A stretch of 64,000 nucleotides of DNA, taken from contig CAYFOR010000001.1 of assembly GCA_964344785.1 (NCBI GenBank), positions 32,276-96,275 on the forward strand. The letters run 5' to 3'. Of this stretch, positions 18,392 to 27,714 are shown piece by piece. The stretch's first letter is position 1. Every line of letters starts with the position of its first letter. This DNA is from Thiopontia sp964344785. GTDB lineage: Bacteria > Pseudomonadota > Gammaproteobacteria > GCF-002020875. Made by a program: the position numbers and the translations under genes. The notes under the pieces were generated by a model that saw only the letters and a list, made by a program, of their open reading frames with translations, searched no databases and was not told the DNA's origin.

Positions 18392-18941
18392 TTTGCGCTA
18401 ACCACTCACTACGTAATAGACCAAACTCAATACAGTCCACAAACTCGTTATCACAAAACGCGTGACCTCTGCGGACCCCTTCAGTGGCAAAATTGAGTTT
18501 CTCGAAGAGCCTGACCGAAGGTCGGTTGACCACATAGGCGGATGCTGTCACCTTGTTTAGCTCCAGCTCCTGAAAGGCAAACCGTGCCAGCAGCATGATC
18601 GCCTCACCGCCAAACCCCTTTCCATGGCTCCGGCTATCCCCAATCAGAATACCAATGCTGCCGCGACGATGGTTCCAGTCCACTGGCCCCAGCTTGATGT
18701 TGCCAATGTGCTGGTCATCCTCTATGGTGGCGACCGCAAACAGATAACTGTTTTTATCCTTCTCCATCGACGTGACATAGTCACGAAGGGACTCTCTATC
18801 CCAAACTCGATAACGGCTCTCCAGATAACGGTTGATCTCGGGATTGTTCATCCACTTGCAGTAGCACTCTGTGATTTCATCCAGACGTAACTGCCGCAAG
18901 CGGATACGCTGCCCATCCAGTTGGTACTGGTCAACATTCAC
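18384..18941 (-). CDS. GNAT N-acetyltransferase, PseH-like
   Basis: 185 residues from a GTG at 18941 with a GAGGG-type ribosome site. RimJ/RimL-type GNAT: LRQLRLDEITECYCKWMNNP at the N-terminus, GNIKLGP, IGILIGDSRSHGKGFGGEA (acetyl-CoA loop) and NRPSVRLFEKLNF. PseH acetylates the 4-amino group of UDP-4-amino-4,6-dideoxy-sugar, between PseC and PseG. All the other Pse steps lie beside it, which supports this role over a ribosomal-protein acetyltransferase. Confidence 0.75.
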   Translation of the reverse strand: MNVDQYQLDGQRIRLRQLRLDEITECYCKWMNNPEINRYLESRYRVWDRESLRDYVTSMEKDKNSYLFAVATIEDDQHIGNIKLGPVDWNHRRGSIGILIGDSRSHGKGFGGEAIMLLARFAFQELELNKVTASAYVVNRPSVRLFEKLNFATEGVRRGHAFCDNEFVDCIEFGLLRSEWLAQNG

Positions 18942-18980
18942 AGCACGCCCTCACCCCTAGAACACAGCATCAAATCTGGC

Positions 18981-19961
18981 TCAATCCGCCATCATCTCCT
19001 TGAGTGCCACTTCATCCAGCCACATTGAATTGAGATTACTTGCATACTCAAACTCCCCTTCAATCGCTGTGGCCCCTTTCTCGCTCCAACTGGTATAGGC
19101 CCACTCATGGAACATCGGTTCAATAATATAACGGTCATCCAGCTCAACCGCATTGTGTGCGTCATCCTTGGTAATCATCAGTTCATGCAGCTTTTCTCCG
19201 GGACGAATACCAATCAGGTGTGTTGGCAGTCCTGGTGCCAGTGCATCAGCCAGATCAACAATCTTCATACTGGGGATCTTGGGCACAAACAGCTCTCCCC
19301 CCTGCATCGAGGTTAAAGACGAGAGCACAAACTCCACACCCTGACGCAGGGTGATCCAGAAACGGGTCATACGCTCATCGGTGATCGGCAGGCTTTCAAC
19401 CCCTTCGGCAACCAATCGCTGAAACAGCGGAACAACACTGCCGCGTGAACCGACCACATTTCCATATCGAACCACGGCAAAGGAGGTCTTGCTCTCGCCA
19501 CTCATCGCATTCGCGGCAATACAGATCTTGTCCGCCGCCAGTTTAGTCGCACCATAGAGATTGAGCGGACTTGCGGCCTTGTCTGTTGAAAGTGCCACCA
19601 TACGCTTTACACCACAGCGTATGGCTGCCCTGCAGACATTCTCTGTACCAATGATGTTGGTATTGACACACTCAAACGGATTGTACTCAGCAATTGGTAC
19701 ATGCTTCAGGGCTGCCGCATGGATCACATAGTCGACTCCGCGCATCGCCATCACTAGCCGCTCCTGATCACGCACATCGCCAATATAGAAGCGGATCTGT
19801 TTCTTGTACTCTTCAAACTCGGCAGCCATTTCATACTGCTTGAGTTCGTCACGAGAGTAGACCACGATCTTTCTTGGGCTGTAGTTCTCCAGCACATACC
19901 GAATAAAGGCCTTACCGAAAGAACCGGTACCACCCGTTACCAGAATGGCACTGTCATTCAT
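18981..19961 (-). CDS. pseB: UDP-GlcNAc 4,6-dehydratase (inverting), PseB-like
   Basis: 326 residues from the ATG at 19961, chosen because GGAAG sits 8 bases upstream and known PseB proteins start about six residues before the TGGTGSFG loop; an ATG at 20009 would give 342 residues. Visible are ILVTGGTGSFGKAF, VYSRDELKQYEM, HAAALKHVPIAEYNPFE, STDKAASPLNLYGATK (YxxxK-type with the Met/Tyr shift of this subfamily) and VRYGNVVGSRGSV. This hexameric SDR dehydrates UDP-GlcNAc with C5 inversion, the first step to pseudaminic acid. Confidence 0.88.
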   Translation of the reverse strand: MNDSAILVTGGTGSFGKAFIRYVLENYSPRKIVVYSRDELKQYEMAAEFEEYKKQIRFYIGDVRDQERLVMAMRGVDYVIHAAALKHVPIAEYNPFECVNTNIIGTENVCRAAIRCGVKRMVALSTDKAASPLNLYGATKLAADKICIAANAMSGESKTSFAVVRYGNVVGSRGSVVPLFQRLVAEGVESLPITDERMTRFWITLRQGVEFVLSSLTSMQGGELFVPKIPSMKIVDLADALAPGLPTHLIGIRPGEKLHELMITKDDAHNAVELDDRYIIEPMFHEWAYTSWSEKGATAIEGEFEYASNLNSMWLDEVALKEMMAD

Positions 19962-20165
19962 GTACTCCGCTTCCATTCCGGACAAAAAAGATTTACTAGA
20001 AAAATTCATTTAACTACCACCCAATAATTACCAACACCTACCAATTTAGGCATTTTTTGTTTTACACAGAACCGCGTTACCAAACACTTTTCCAAATCCG
20101 TAGCTCAATATCGGCTCTTCATTTACCCTCTTCCTGTTTCCTGTTCCCTGCAACCACGCCAGAGG

Positions 20166-20858
20166 TCACCAAAGCTCACGAATCACCACAAAGGCCTCGG
20201 CCGCCATACAACCGACACTACAACCCCGAAATCCGGCCAGATGACGTACCCCTTCCATAGACCGGGGGTGAGGAAATGGCCTCATCTCATCTGCATAGGC
20301 CTCAAGTGCCTCCATCTTTTGCTCCAGTTGCTGCGATATATCGACATAGCGGACAGGGCGAAAGCCCGTTTGATCCACTGAGGGGACGGACCACTCCGTA
20401 CTGGACAGCGTCTCAAAACAGTAGATGGAGCGTTTATGCGTGCCCGGCATCGGACGTGTTGCGGTGATCACGGCCTGATGCACGATACGATGATCTACAT
20501 TCAGATCCCCACCATGATGAGTGTAGATGATATCCGGATCCACCTCCTGGATGACTGCTTCAATCGGCTTGATCACATCCAGCAGGTCCCCCCGATCAAG
20601 ACGGTTATCTGGAAAGCAGAGAAACGTTGGATCATCATATCCTAGGATATCGGATACCTGACATGCCGCCTGCTTCAACCGATCAACCTCATCCGAGGCA
20701 CCATCAGCTTCCTCCCCACCTTTTCTGGAAGTGGCCCCCTCGGCAACAATCAAAACAGAGACACGGTCCCCTTCCATCACATGGCGTGCAATGGTCCCTC
20801 CGCAACCGAGCACTTCATCATCCGGATGGGCAGCAACGACTAATACGGTTTGTGACAC
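20166..20858 (-). CDS. PIG-L/LmbE-family deacetylase
   Basis: 230 residues from a GTG at 20858 with GAAGGA upstream. The zinc-binding motif is AAHPDDEVLGCGG (residues 9-21), with the distal ligand in YTHHGGDLNVDH (about residues 112-123). LmbE-like enzymes remove N-acetyl groups from GlcNAc-type sugars or their conjugates. It sits between PseB and PseC; the standard Pse pathway has no deacetylase, so it may act on a side branch or on a finished sugar. It contains FxGCSVGCMAAEAF near the C-terminus, typical of cluster-associated LmbE proteins. Confidence 0.82.
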   Translation of the reverse strand: MSQTVLVVAAHPDDEVLGCGGTIARHVMEGDRVSVLIVAEGATSRKGGEEADGASDEVDRLKQAACQVSDILGYDDPTFLCFPDNRLDRGDLLDVIKPIEAVIQEVDPDIIYTHHGGDLNVDHRIVHQAVITATRPMPGTHKRSIYCFETLSSTEWSVPSVDQTGFRPVRYVDISQQLEQKMEALEAYADEMRPFPHPRSMEGVRHLAGFRGCSVGCMAAEAFVVIRELW

Positions 20859-20916
20859 TGGCTTGTATCCTTCTTGTTTCAGTCTATAAGGTAGAGCAGT
20901 CTTTCTCAGGGAATGG

Positions 20917-22122
20917 TCAGTCTACCCCTAACTCTTCCATCAACCCAGCAGCGATAAACTCCACATCCGCATCCTGCAGGGATGGATAGAAGGGGATGGA
21001 GAGGGTACGAGCATAGTAGCGGTCTGCGCCATCCAGCTGGCTCTCCCCATAACGGTTGCAATAGTAGGGTTGCCGATTGATGGGAAGGTAGTGCACCTGT
21101 GTGCCGATCCCACGCTGGGACAGCCCTCTCATCATCTCGCCACGCTCACGCCCCAACCCCTCAAAATCGATCAATACAGGATAGAGGTGTAGCGCATTGT
21201 CACTGAACTGCTGCTTCCTGACCGGTACCAGAACTGGTGCTGCCGCTTCCAGCAGTTGATCATATTGTGACTCAATCTGGCGGCGCCGCTGCAGAAAGCG
21301 GGAGAGCTTACCCAGCTGACTCAATCCCAATGCGCAGTGAATATCACTGGCACGGTAGTTATAACCCAGCTCCTGCATCTCGTAATACCACGGGTTGGCA
21401 CTCTCATCACTCCCAAACCCCTGTGTCTGGTCCTGCCACTGCCGGGCGTCACGTGTCATCCCATGATTACGCAGCAGCGATGCACGTGCAGCCATTGCAT
21501 CATCATTACAAGTGACCGCTCCCCCTTCACCCATGGCAATATGTTTTACCGGGTGAAACGAGAAAATGGTGAGATCACTATGGGCACAGTCACCGACAGC
21601 ATAGTTGCTACCATCGCGGCTTCTATAACGTGTTCCCAGTGCATGACATCCATCCTCAACAACATACAATCCATGTTGCCGGGCATACTGGGCCAAAGGC
21701 TCCATCTCCACACACTGTCCGTTCAGGTGAACCGGAAAGACCGCTTTGACCGGGCCTTCTGCCCGTTCTACTGCATTCTTGAGGGTCTCTACGTTCATCA
21801 ACCCCGTATCCGGGTCTACATCGGCAAATACCACCTCTCCACCGACAAAACGGATGGCATTGGCAGTGGACAGAAAGGTAACCGCAGGTACTACAACCCA
21901 ATCACCAGGCCCAATACCGAGGACCATCGCGGCCAAGTGCAGTGCGGCAGTACCATTCGCGCAAGCGACTGCATGTCGACTCTCAACCTGTTTGGCAAGC
22001 GCCTCTTCGAAAGCGCTTACGGCTGGGCCGGTCGTTAGATAATCCCCCATCAAGACTGCCGATACCGCAGCCACGTCATCCTCATCGATCTGCTGACGGG
22101 CATAGGGGAAAAAACGGCTCAT
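20917..22122 (-). CDS. pseC: UDP-4-keto-6-deoxy-sugar aminotransferase, PseC-like (DegT/DnrJ family)
   Basis: 401 residues. The N-terminus FFPYARQQIDEDDVAAV and DYLTTGPAVSAFE is characteristic of PseC, followed by CANGTAALHLA, EDGCHALGT and FSFHPVKHIAMGEGGA with the PLP Lys. It transfers an amino group from glutamate to C4 of UDP-4-keto-L-altrose-type sugar made by PseB. Its start overlaps the WbpD-like stop by 4 bp. The PseC-specific N-terminus separates it from the WbpE-like paralogue at 26594. Confidence 0.87.
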   Translation of the reverse strand: MSRFFPYARQQIDEDDVAAVSAVLMGDYLTTGPAVSAFEEALAKQVESRHAVACANGTAALHLAAMVLGIGPGDWVVVPAVTFLSTANAIRFVGGEVVFADVDPDTGLMNVETLKNAVERAEGPVKAVFPVHLNGQCVEMEPLAQYARQHGLYVVEDGCHALGTRYRSRDGSNYAVGDCAHSDLTIFSFHPVKHIAMGEGGAVTCNDDAMAARASLLRNHGMTRDARQWQDQTQGFGSDESANPWYYEMQELGYNYRASDIHCALGLSQLGKLSRFLQRRRQIESQYDQLLEAAAPVLVPVRKQQFSDNALHLYPVLIDFEGLGRERGEMMRGLSQRGIGTQVHYLPINRQPYYCNRYGESQLDGADRYYARTLSIPFYPSLQDADVEFIAAGLMEELGVD

Positions 22123-22685
22123 GAACGGATTGGCTCCAGCCCGTCATCCCCCTTCTGATAACGTGTCCCACACTCCGGGCAGGCGAGCTGTTCATCCAGT
22201 TTTACTCCACAGCTGCAGGCCCACCCCTTCTGCCTGGCAGGGTTTCCCACCATCAATGCATGATCAGGAATATCCCGTGTTACCACCGCACCAGCCCCGA
22301 TCAGGCAGTACCGTCCCAACGTGTTGCCACAGATGATGGTGGCATTCGCTCCGATTGTGGCGCCCCGCTTGACCCGAGTCTCACGATATTCATGTTTGCG
22401 GGAGACATGGGCACGCGGATTGATCACATTGGTAAAGACCATGCTTGGACCACAAAAGACATCCTCTTCCAGCACCACACGATCATAAAGGGAGACATTA
22501 TTCTGGATCCGTGCATTGTCTCCAATTATCGCCTCATTGCCGACAAAGACATTTTGCCCTAAGGAGCAACCAGCACCAATCCTCGCTCCAGAACAGACAT
22601 GTACCCAGTGCCAAATTGCAGTACCATCACCAATAGTCGCACCCTCATCTACAATAGCGGAAGGGTGAATGTTGATATTATCCAA
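22119..22685 (-). CDS. wbpD: WbpD-like sugar-nucleotide N-acetyltransferase (left-handed beta helix)
   Basis: 188 residues from a TTG at 22685 with GGAGC 8 bases upstream inside the preceding gene. Hexapeptide repeats run through most of the protein (IHPSAIVDEGATIGDGTAIW, ARIGAGCSLGQNVFVG, CLIGAGAVVTRDIP), and NPARQKGWACSCG follows the helix. The extra C-terminal tail has four Cys (CSCG and CPECG), likely a zinc ribbon, a known trait of some WbpD homologues. It acetylates the 3-amino group of UDP-GlcNAc3NA, the last step of the WbpA-B-E-D route; WbpB lies directly upstream. Confidence 0.84.
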   Translation of the reverse strand: MDNINIHPSAIVDEGATIGDGTAIWHWVHVCSGARIGAGCSLGQNVFVGNEAIIGDNARIQNNVSLYDRVVLEEDVFCGPSMVFTNVINPRAHVSRKHEYRETRVKRGATIGANATIICGNTLGRYCLIGAGAVVTRDIPDHALMVGNPARQKGWACSCGVKLDEQLACPECGTRYQKGDDGLEPIRS

Positions 22686-22688
22686 GCG

Positions 22689-23750
22689 TCAAAGCTCCAA
22701 CGGCAGTGAGACCTGTTTTCCATCACGCGCCGAAAGATATGCTGCGATCAGCAGTTCAAGTGAACGCAATCCTTCCCTACCATCGGTCTCTGGCCCTGCC
22801 TCGCCACGTAGCGTCTGGATCACATTATGGTAGTAGAGCGGATGACCAAAACCATATACGGAGGTGGTCTGATAGCTTGCTTCACGGATTTTTTCATCCT
22901 CTTCCCGCGGCTCATCAAACTCCCAGTGCTGAATCTCATTCACGGCTACACCACCAACCCGTACCGTCCCCTTCTCACCGATGATGGTGATGGAACCTTC
23001 CATATTTTTAGGATAGGTGAGCATGGTGACGCTCATGGAACCCAACGCACCGGAGCGCCACCGAACATTCATCACGGCGGTATCCTCCACCTCGATATTG
23101 CGCGCCAAGGTTCCCGTCATTGCCTGTACGCTATGGACTGGTCCAATCAGCCAATCGAGCAGATCGACATAGTGGCTTGCCTGATTCATCAGTGCACCAC
23201 CATCAAACTCCCAGGTGCCACGCCAACCGGCACTGTCATAGTACTCCTGTGGACGGGTCCAGAAAACGTTGACATGGACCATGAAGATCCGCCCGAACCG
23301 CCCTTCATCCACTGCCTTCTTGAGTAACTGCAAGGTGGCATTACGCCGATTCTGCTTCACCACGAAGAGGCGGACACCAGCTTCATCACACGCCTGTACC
23401 ATGGACAGTCCGTCTTTCCAACGGGTCGCCATCGGTTTTTCGGTCATGATATGACGCCCTGCTCTGGCACACTGAATGGCCTGCTCCGGATGTTGGCCGC
23501 TGGGTGTACAGATGGTCACCAGATCAACATCCGACTGTTCCAGCATGGATTGGAGATCACCGTAAGGCGCAGCCCCGGTGGCCTCACTCGCCCTCTGCAG
23601 AACGCCGGAGTCTGCATCACAGACTGCTGCCAGCTCAATCTGATCCCCATGCTTCTTGACCGCCTCGAAGTGCTTTTGGGCGATACGGCCACACCCCACC
23701 AAACCAAAACGGATTTTTCGATCAGAAATAATTTTGGCGCCAGTACTCAT
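22689..23750 (-). CDS. wbpB: UDP-N-acetylglucosaminuronate 3-dehydrogenase, WbpB-like
   Basis: 353 residues from the ATG at 23750. Gfo/Idh/MocA architecture: FGLVGCGRIAQKHFEAV (residues 16-32), TICTPSGQHPE, TEKPMATRW, FVVKQNRRN, then GALMNQASHYVDLLDWL, which is strongly WbpB-like. WbpB oxidises C3 of UDP-GlcNAcA using tightly bound NAD and 2-oxoglutarate recycling, and works with the aminotransferase WbpE (here at 26594). It is adjacent to wbpD. This is the paralogue of the three with the clearest specific match. Confidence 0.85.
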   Translation of the reverse strand: MSTGAKIISDRKIRFGLVGCGRIAQKHFEAVKKHGDQIELAAVCDADSGVLQRASEATGAAPYGDLQSMLEQSDVDLVTICTPSGQHPEQAIQCARAGRHIMTEKPMATRWKDGLSMVQACDEAGVRLFVVKQNRRNATLQLLKKAVDEGRFGRIFMVHVNVFWTRPQEYYDSAGWRGTWEFDGGALMNQASHYVDLLDWLIGPVHSVQAMTGTLARNIEVEDTAVMNVRWRSGALGSMSVTMLTYPKNMEGSITIIGEKGTVRVGGVAVNEIQHWEFDEPREEDEKIREASYQTTSVYGFGHPLYYHNVIQTLRGEAGPETDGREGLRSLELLIAAYLSARDGKQVSLPLEL

Positions 23751-23783
23751 TCTGCTACACCGTTGCCAAGCCAGCAAAGTGGC

Positions 23784-25226
23784 TTACCGCCCATAAATAT
23801 CCTCAAAACGAACAATATCATCCTCTCCAAGATAACTCCCCGACTGCACTTCGATCATCTCCAGAAGCAGTTTCCCGGGGTTTTCAAGCCGATGTCGGGC
23901 ACCTACCGGAATATGAATGGACTCATTTTCACTGAGCAGAAGTTCTTCCTCTCCTCGAGTCACCTTTGCGGTTCCCTTCACTACAATCCAGTGTTCAGCC
24001 CTGTGATGGTGCATCTGTAAACTGAGACTGGCCCCGGGTTTCACCGTAATCCGCTTGACCTTGAATCGATATCCCTCATCGATACAGTCATAGGTGCCCC
24101 AGGGGCGTGCCGTATGGCTATGTTCAGTCGCTTGCGGCAGCTCCTCTTCTTTGAGCTGAGTAACCACCTCCTTGACCTGTTCGGCATGGCTGTTATCTGC
24201 AACAAGCAGCGCATCCTGGGTATCGATAATCAGGAGATTACTGGTACCTAGGGCCACTACAGGTCGATGTGGAGCATGGATATAGGTATTTTCTGCGGAA
24301 TGTACTCTTCCCTTCCCATATACGTGATTATTCTCACCATCTCCGGGAGAGAGATCTGCAACCGCATTCCAGCTACCCACATCACTCCAAACCCCTTTAA
24401 AAGGGACCACTGCAATGGAGTATTGCCCATCAGGGTCTGACGCCACCTTCTCCAGCAGCGCATAATCGATCGACTCGCTACGACACTCCGCAAATGCATC
24501 ATGGTCGAGGTAGTGAAAATCACCACTTACACGCTGCTTCTCTACCGCACTGCAACTTGACTCCAGAATATCCTCGGCATAGCCATCCAGTGCATTGATC
24601 AGAACGTCCGCCTTGGCAAGAAAAATCCCGGCATTCCAGTAGTACTGTCCACTACACAGATAGCGATCCGCCGTCTCAAGGTCGGGCTTTTCAACAAACT
24701 CCTCCACTTCGAAAGCAGCCTGATTCTCATTGGAGCCATGTGCCCGTTTGATATAGCCATAGGCGGTACTGGGGAAGGTAGGCTCAATGCCAAAGGTGAC
24801 CACGGACCCTTTTTCTGCCTCCGCAACACCACTTTCGATCGTTTCAGCAAAACGTTCCACATCTGGAATATGGTGGTCTGCCGGTACGAACAGCAGCAGT
24901 CGATCCCCTCCGTGCGACTGCCTGATATTCAAGGCCGAAACCGCAATGGCTGCTGCGGTATTGCGCCCTACAGGTTCAAGCAGATGGACAACCTCCATGC
25001 TGGCTGCCTCTGCCGCTTCGGCAACAAGAAAGCGGTGCTTCTCACTGGCAACAATCCAGGTCTTGTGATCTTCGTGGCTGCTTAGCGATTTGGTCCTCTC
25101 CAGAGTAGCCTGCAGCAGGCTTTTTCCACCAATGAGAGGTACAAACTGTTTGGGCAGGGATGCTCGAGAAAGGGGCCAGAGGCGTGTCCCGGAGCCGCCA
25201 GCCAATATCACCGGTGTTACATTCAC
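23784..25226 (-). CDS. manC: Mannose-1-phosphate guanylyltransferase / mannose-6-phosphate isomerase (ManC/AlgA type)
   Basis: 480 residues from a GTG at 25226. The nucleotidyltransferase domain opens with PVILAGGSGTRLWPLSR and has FVEKPDLETA; the C-terminal cupin (from about residue 355) has RPWGTYDCIDEG, VKPGASLSLQMHHHRAEHW and NESIHIPVGARHRLENPG, the type II phosphomannose isomerase metal site. The bifunctional protein makes mannose-6-P from fructose-6-P and GDP-mannose from mannose-1-P. No phosphomannomutase is in the window. GDP-mannose indicates a mannose-derived residue in the glycan. Confidence 0.93.
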   Translation of the reverse strand: MNVTPVILAGGSGTRLWPLSRASLPKQFVPLIGGKSLLQATLERTKSLSSHEDHKTWIVASEKHRFLVAEAAEAASMEVVHLLEPVGRNTAAAIAVSALNIRQSHGGDRLLLFVPADHHIPDVERFAETIESGVAEAEKGSVVTFGIEPTFPSTAYGYIKRAHGSNENQAAFEVEEFVEKPDLETADRYLCSGQYYWNAGIFLAKADVLINALDGYAEDILESSCSAVEKQRVSGDFHYLDHDAFAECRSESIDYALLEKVASDPDGQYSIAVVPFKGVWSDVGSWNAVADLSPGDGENNHVYGKGRVHSAENTYIHAPHRPVVALGTSNLLIIDTQDALLVADNSHAEQVKEVVTQLKEEELPQATEHSHTARPWGTYDCIDEGYRFKVKRITVKPGASLSLQMHHHRAEHWIVVKGTAKVTRGEEELLLSENESIHIPVGARHRLENPGKLLLEMIEVQSGSYLGEDDIVRFEDIYGR

Positions 25227-25272
25227 TATTTTGCGATGCTGTTGCGTTGAGATTGCAGGCGAGTCAAGAGCG

Positions 25273-26547
25273 TTACAGCCGTAAGTCTACCTCTTCACTG
25301 GAGAAGAGATATTTCACATCATACAGCACATGTTCCGCTTTACCTAAAGCGCGCACTTGAGAGGCCCCCAGTGCCCTGAACTGATCGTGTGCGACGGCCA
25401 GTATAATCGCATCATAACTGGAAGTTTGGGGTTCGCCAATCAGCTCAATTCCATACTCTTCTGAGGCATCTTCCGGGTTTACCCAAGGGTCGTAGACATC
25501 AACGCTGCAGCCATACTCACCAAGCTCATTGATGATATCGGTCACCCGAGTATTCCGTAGATCCGGGCAGTTCTCCTTGAACGCAAGCCCCATAACCAGT
25601 ACTCGTGCCCCATCGACCTGAATACGGCGTTTGGTCATCACCTTGACCAGTTGGCTGACTACATACTCACCCATTCCATCATTCATTCGCCGTCCGGCCA
25701 GAATGATCTGCGGGTGATAACCAATCGCCTCGGCCTTGTGGGTCAGGTAGTACGGGTCCACTCCGATACAGTGCCCTCCAACCAGCCCCGGCCGGAACGG
25801 CAGGAAGTTCCATTTACTTCCCGCTGCCTCCAGTACGGCCTGTGTGTCAATTCCCATACGGTTGAAGATCAGCGCCAGCTCATTGACCAGCGCAATATTG
25901 AGATCACGCTGAGTATTCTCAATCACCTTGGCCGCTTCCGCCACTCGAATACTGCTGGCCTTGTGGGTACCCGCAGTAATGACTTGCAGATAGAGTTCGT
26001 TGACAAAGTCAGCCACCTCGGGTGTTGAGCCGGATGTCACCTTCTTGATTGTGGTAACACGGTGTTCCTTATCCCCCGGATTGATCCGCTCTGGGCTGTA
26101 ACCACAATAGAACTGCTCGTTGAACTTCAGTCCCGACTCCTTCTCAAGCACAGGAACACAATCCTCTTCGGTCGCCCCTGGATAGACAGTAGACTCATAG
26201 ATCACAACATCCCCTTCTTTGAGGACTGATCCAACAGAACGGCTGGCACTAATCAGTGGTGAAAGATCGGGCCGCTTATAGTCATCGATTGGTGTCGGAA
26301 CGGTGACGATAAAGCAGTTGCATTGCCTCAGGGCCTGCAGATCGGTTGTAAAGCTAAGCTGTGTGGCAGCCTGAAGCTCCTTTTCGGTTGTCTCCAGCGT
26401 TGAATCAACTCCTGATTCCAGCTCATCAATACGCTGCTGGTTGATATCAAAACCAACAACCGAGCGAATCCGCCCAAACTCGACAGCCAGAGGTAACCCC
26501 ACATAGCCAAGACCGATAATGGCTAGTTTTACATCAGATAATTTCAA
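25273..26547 (-). CDS. UDP-N-acetylhexosamine 6-dehydrogenase (WbpA/WbpO/TviB family)
   Basis: 424 residues from a TTG at 26547 with GAGGG 8 bases upstream. N-terminal NAD motif IGLGYVGLPLA (residues 10-20), TVPTPID, YESTVYPGATEE, YSPERINPGD, and the catalytic-cysteine block GLVGGHCIGVDPYYL (about residues 257-271), then LAFKENCPDLRNT. The enzyme oxidises C6 of UDP-GlcNAc (or UDP-GalNAc) twice to the uronate. With WbpB, WbpE and WbpD adjacent it most likely supplies UDP-GlcNAcA for the 2,3-diacetamido pathway. Confidence 0.9.
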   Translation of the reverse strand: MKLSDVKLAIIGLGYVGLPLAVEFGRIRSVVGFDINQQRIDELESGVDSTLETTEKELQAATQLSFTTDLQALRQCNCFIVTVPTPIDDYKRPDLSPLISASRSVGSVLKEGDVVIYESTVYPGATEEDCVPVLEKESGLKFNEQFYCGYSPERINPGDKEHRVTTIKKVTSGSTPEVADFVNELYLQVITAGTHKASSIRVAEAAKVIENTQRDLNIALVNELALIFNRMGIDTQAVLEAAGSKWNFLPFRPGLVGGHCIGVDPYYLTHKAEAIGYHPQIILAGRRMNDGMGEYVVSQLVKVMTKRRIQVDGARVLVMGLAFKENCPDLRNTRVTDIINELGEYGCSVDVYDPWVNPEDASEEYGIELIGEPQTSSYDAIILAVAHDQFRALGASQVRALGKAEHVLYDVKYLFSSEEVDLRL

Positions 26548-26593
26548 GTAAGCGCCCTCATCAAGTACTGTTTATTACTTCACCATCAACTGC

Positions 26594-27688
26594 TCAGCCC
26601 AACGCCTCTTTCAACCCTTCTACCACCAACTGTTGATCTGACTCCGTCAGATAGGGGTGCATTGGAAGGCTCAGTACCCGCTGGGCAAGAGACTCTGCCA
26701 CTGGCAAATTGACCTCCCCCACCCCTCTCGCCTGCAATGCTGGCTGATGATGCAAAGGCAGCGGATAGTGTACTGCAGTCGGGATATCTTTCTGCTTCAG
26801 CTCAGCCACTACTTTGTCCCGCTCATCCACCTGAACGGTGTACTGTGCATATACCGACTGATTATACGGTTCAATGCGCGGTGTCCTGCAGGCCACTTCA
26901 GATAACAACGTGGAGTAGCGTTCACCCACTTCCCTTCTCGCAATCACCTCCTGTGGAAATTTGGGGAGTTTTGCCAATAACATGGCTGCTTGCAAGGTAT
27001 CGAGTCGTCCGTTTACACCGATTGAGGCATGCTGATACCGTCTACTCTGTCCGTGTATTCGAAACTCTCTGATCCGCTGTGCGAACTGGGGATCATTTGT
27101 GAAACAGGCACCGCCATCACCAAACCCTCCGAGCGGCTTGGATGGAAAAAAGCTGGTACAGCCAACATTACCCAGGCTGCATGCCATGCGTCCTTTGTAG
27201 GTCGCACCAAAGCTCTGCGCACCATCCTCGATCACAACCAGATTGTTTCTCTCTGCAACCTCATTGATTGGATCGTAGTCAGCACACTGGCCATAGAGGT
27301 CCACAGGAATGATCGCCTTGGTCTTTGGCGTGACCTTCTTCTCCAGCTGCTGCGGGTTGAGGTTGTAGTTTTCTGGATCCACATCCACAAAAAGAGGGGT
27401 TGCCCCCAACAGCATGATCACCTCTACTGTGGCAAAGAAGCTGAACGGGGTTGTGATCACCTCATCCCCTTGCCCAATATCTGCCGCCATCAGCGCCAAC
27501 AGAAGTGCATCCGTTCCACTGGACACTGCAATGCAGTGCTCAACGCCTACATAGGCCCGCAAGACCGCCTCCAACTCCTCAACTTCAGGCCCCATAATAT
27601 AGCGCCCATGCTGAAATACCTGATCAATACGATCCCGAACTTCCTGTTCAACCCCCTGAAACTGGGATTTGATATCAAAAAACTGCAC
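26594..27688 (-). CDS. wbpE: UDP-2-acetamido-2-deoxy-3-oxo-glucuronate aminotransferase, WbpE-like
   Basis: 364 residues from a GTG at 27688. DegT/DnrJ fold: QHGRYIMGPEVEELE, AVSSGTDALLLALMA, ETxxPFSFFAT region, IPVDLYGQCADYDPI, EDGAQSFGATYKG and SFFPSKPLGGFGDGGA with the PLP Lys. The stretches around IRIHGQSRRYQHASIGVNGR and YAQYTVQV are close to Pseudomonas WbpE. It aminates C3 of the 3-keto uronate produced by WbpB. Together with 25273, 22689 and 22119 the four-step route is complete. Confidence 0.87.
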   Translation of the reverse strand: MQFFDIKSQFQGVEQEVRDRIDQVFQHGRYIMGPEVEELEAVLRAYVGVEHCIAVSSGTDALLLALMAADIGQGDEVITTPFSFFATVEVIMLLGATPLFVDVDPENYNLNPQQLEKKVTPKTKAIIPVDLYGQCADYDPINEVAERNNLVVIEDGAQSFGATYKGRMACSLGNVGCTSFFPSKPLGGFGDGGACFTNDPQFAQRIREFRIHGQSRRYQHASIGVNGRLDTLQAAMLLAKLPKFPQEVIARREVGERYSTLLSEVACRTPRIEPYNQSVYAQYTVQVDERDKVVAELKQKDIPTAVHYPLPLHHQPALQARGVGEVNLPVAESLAQRVLSLPMHPYLTESDQQLVVEGLKEALG

Positions 27689-27714
27689 GAGCTAAAGGCT
27701 CAGGTTAGCCCCAA

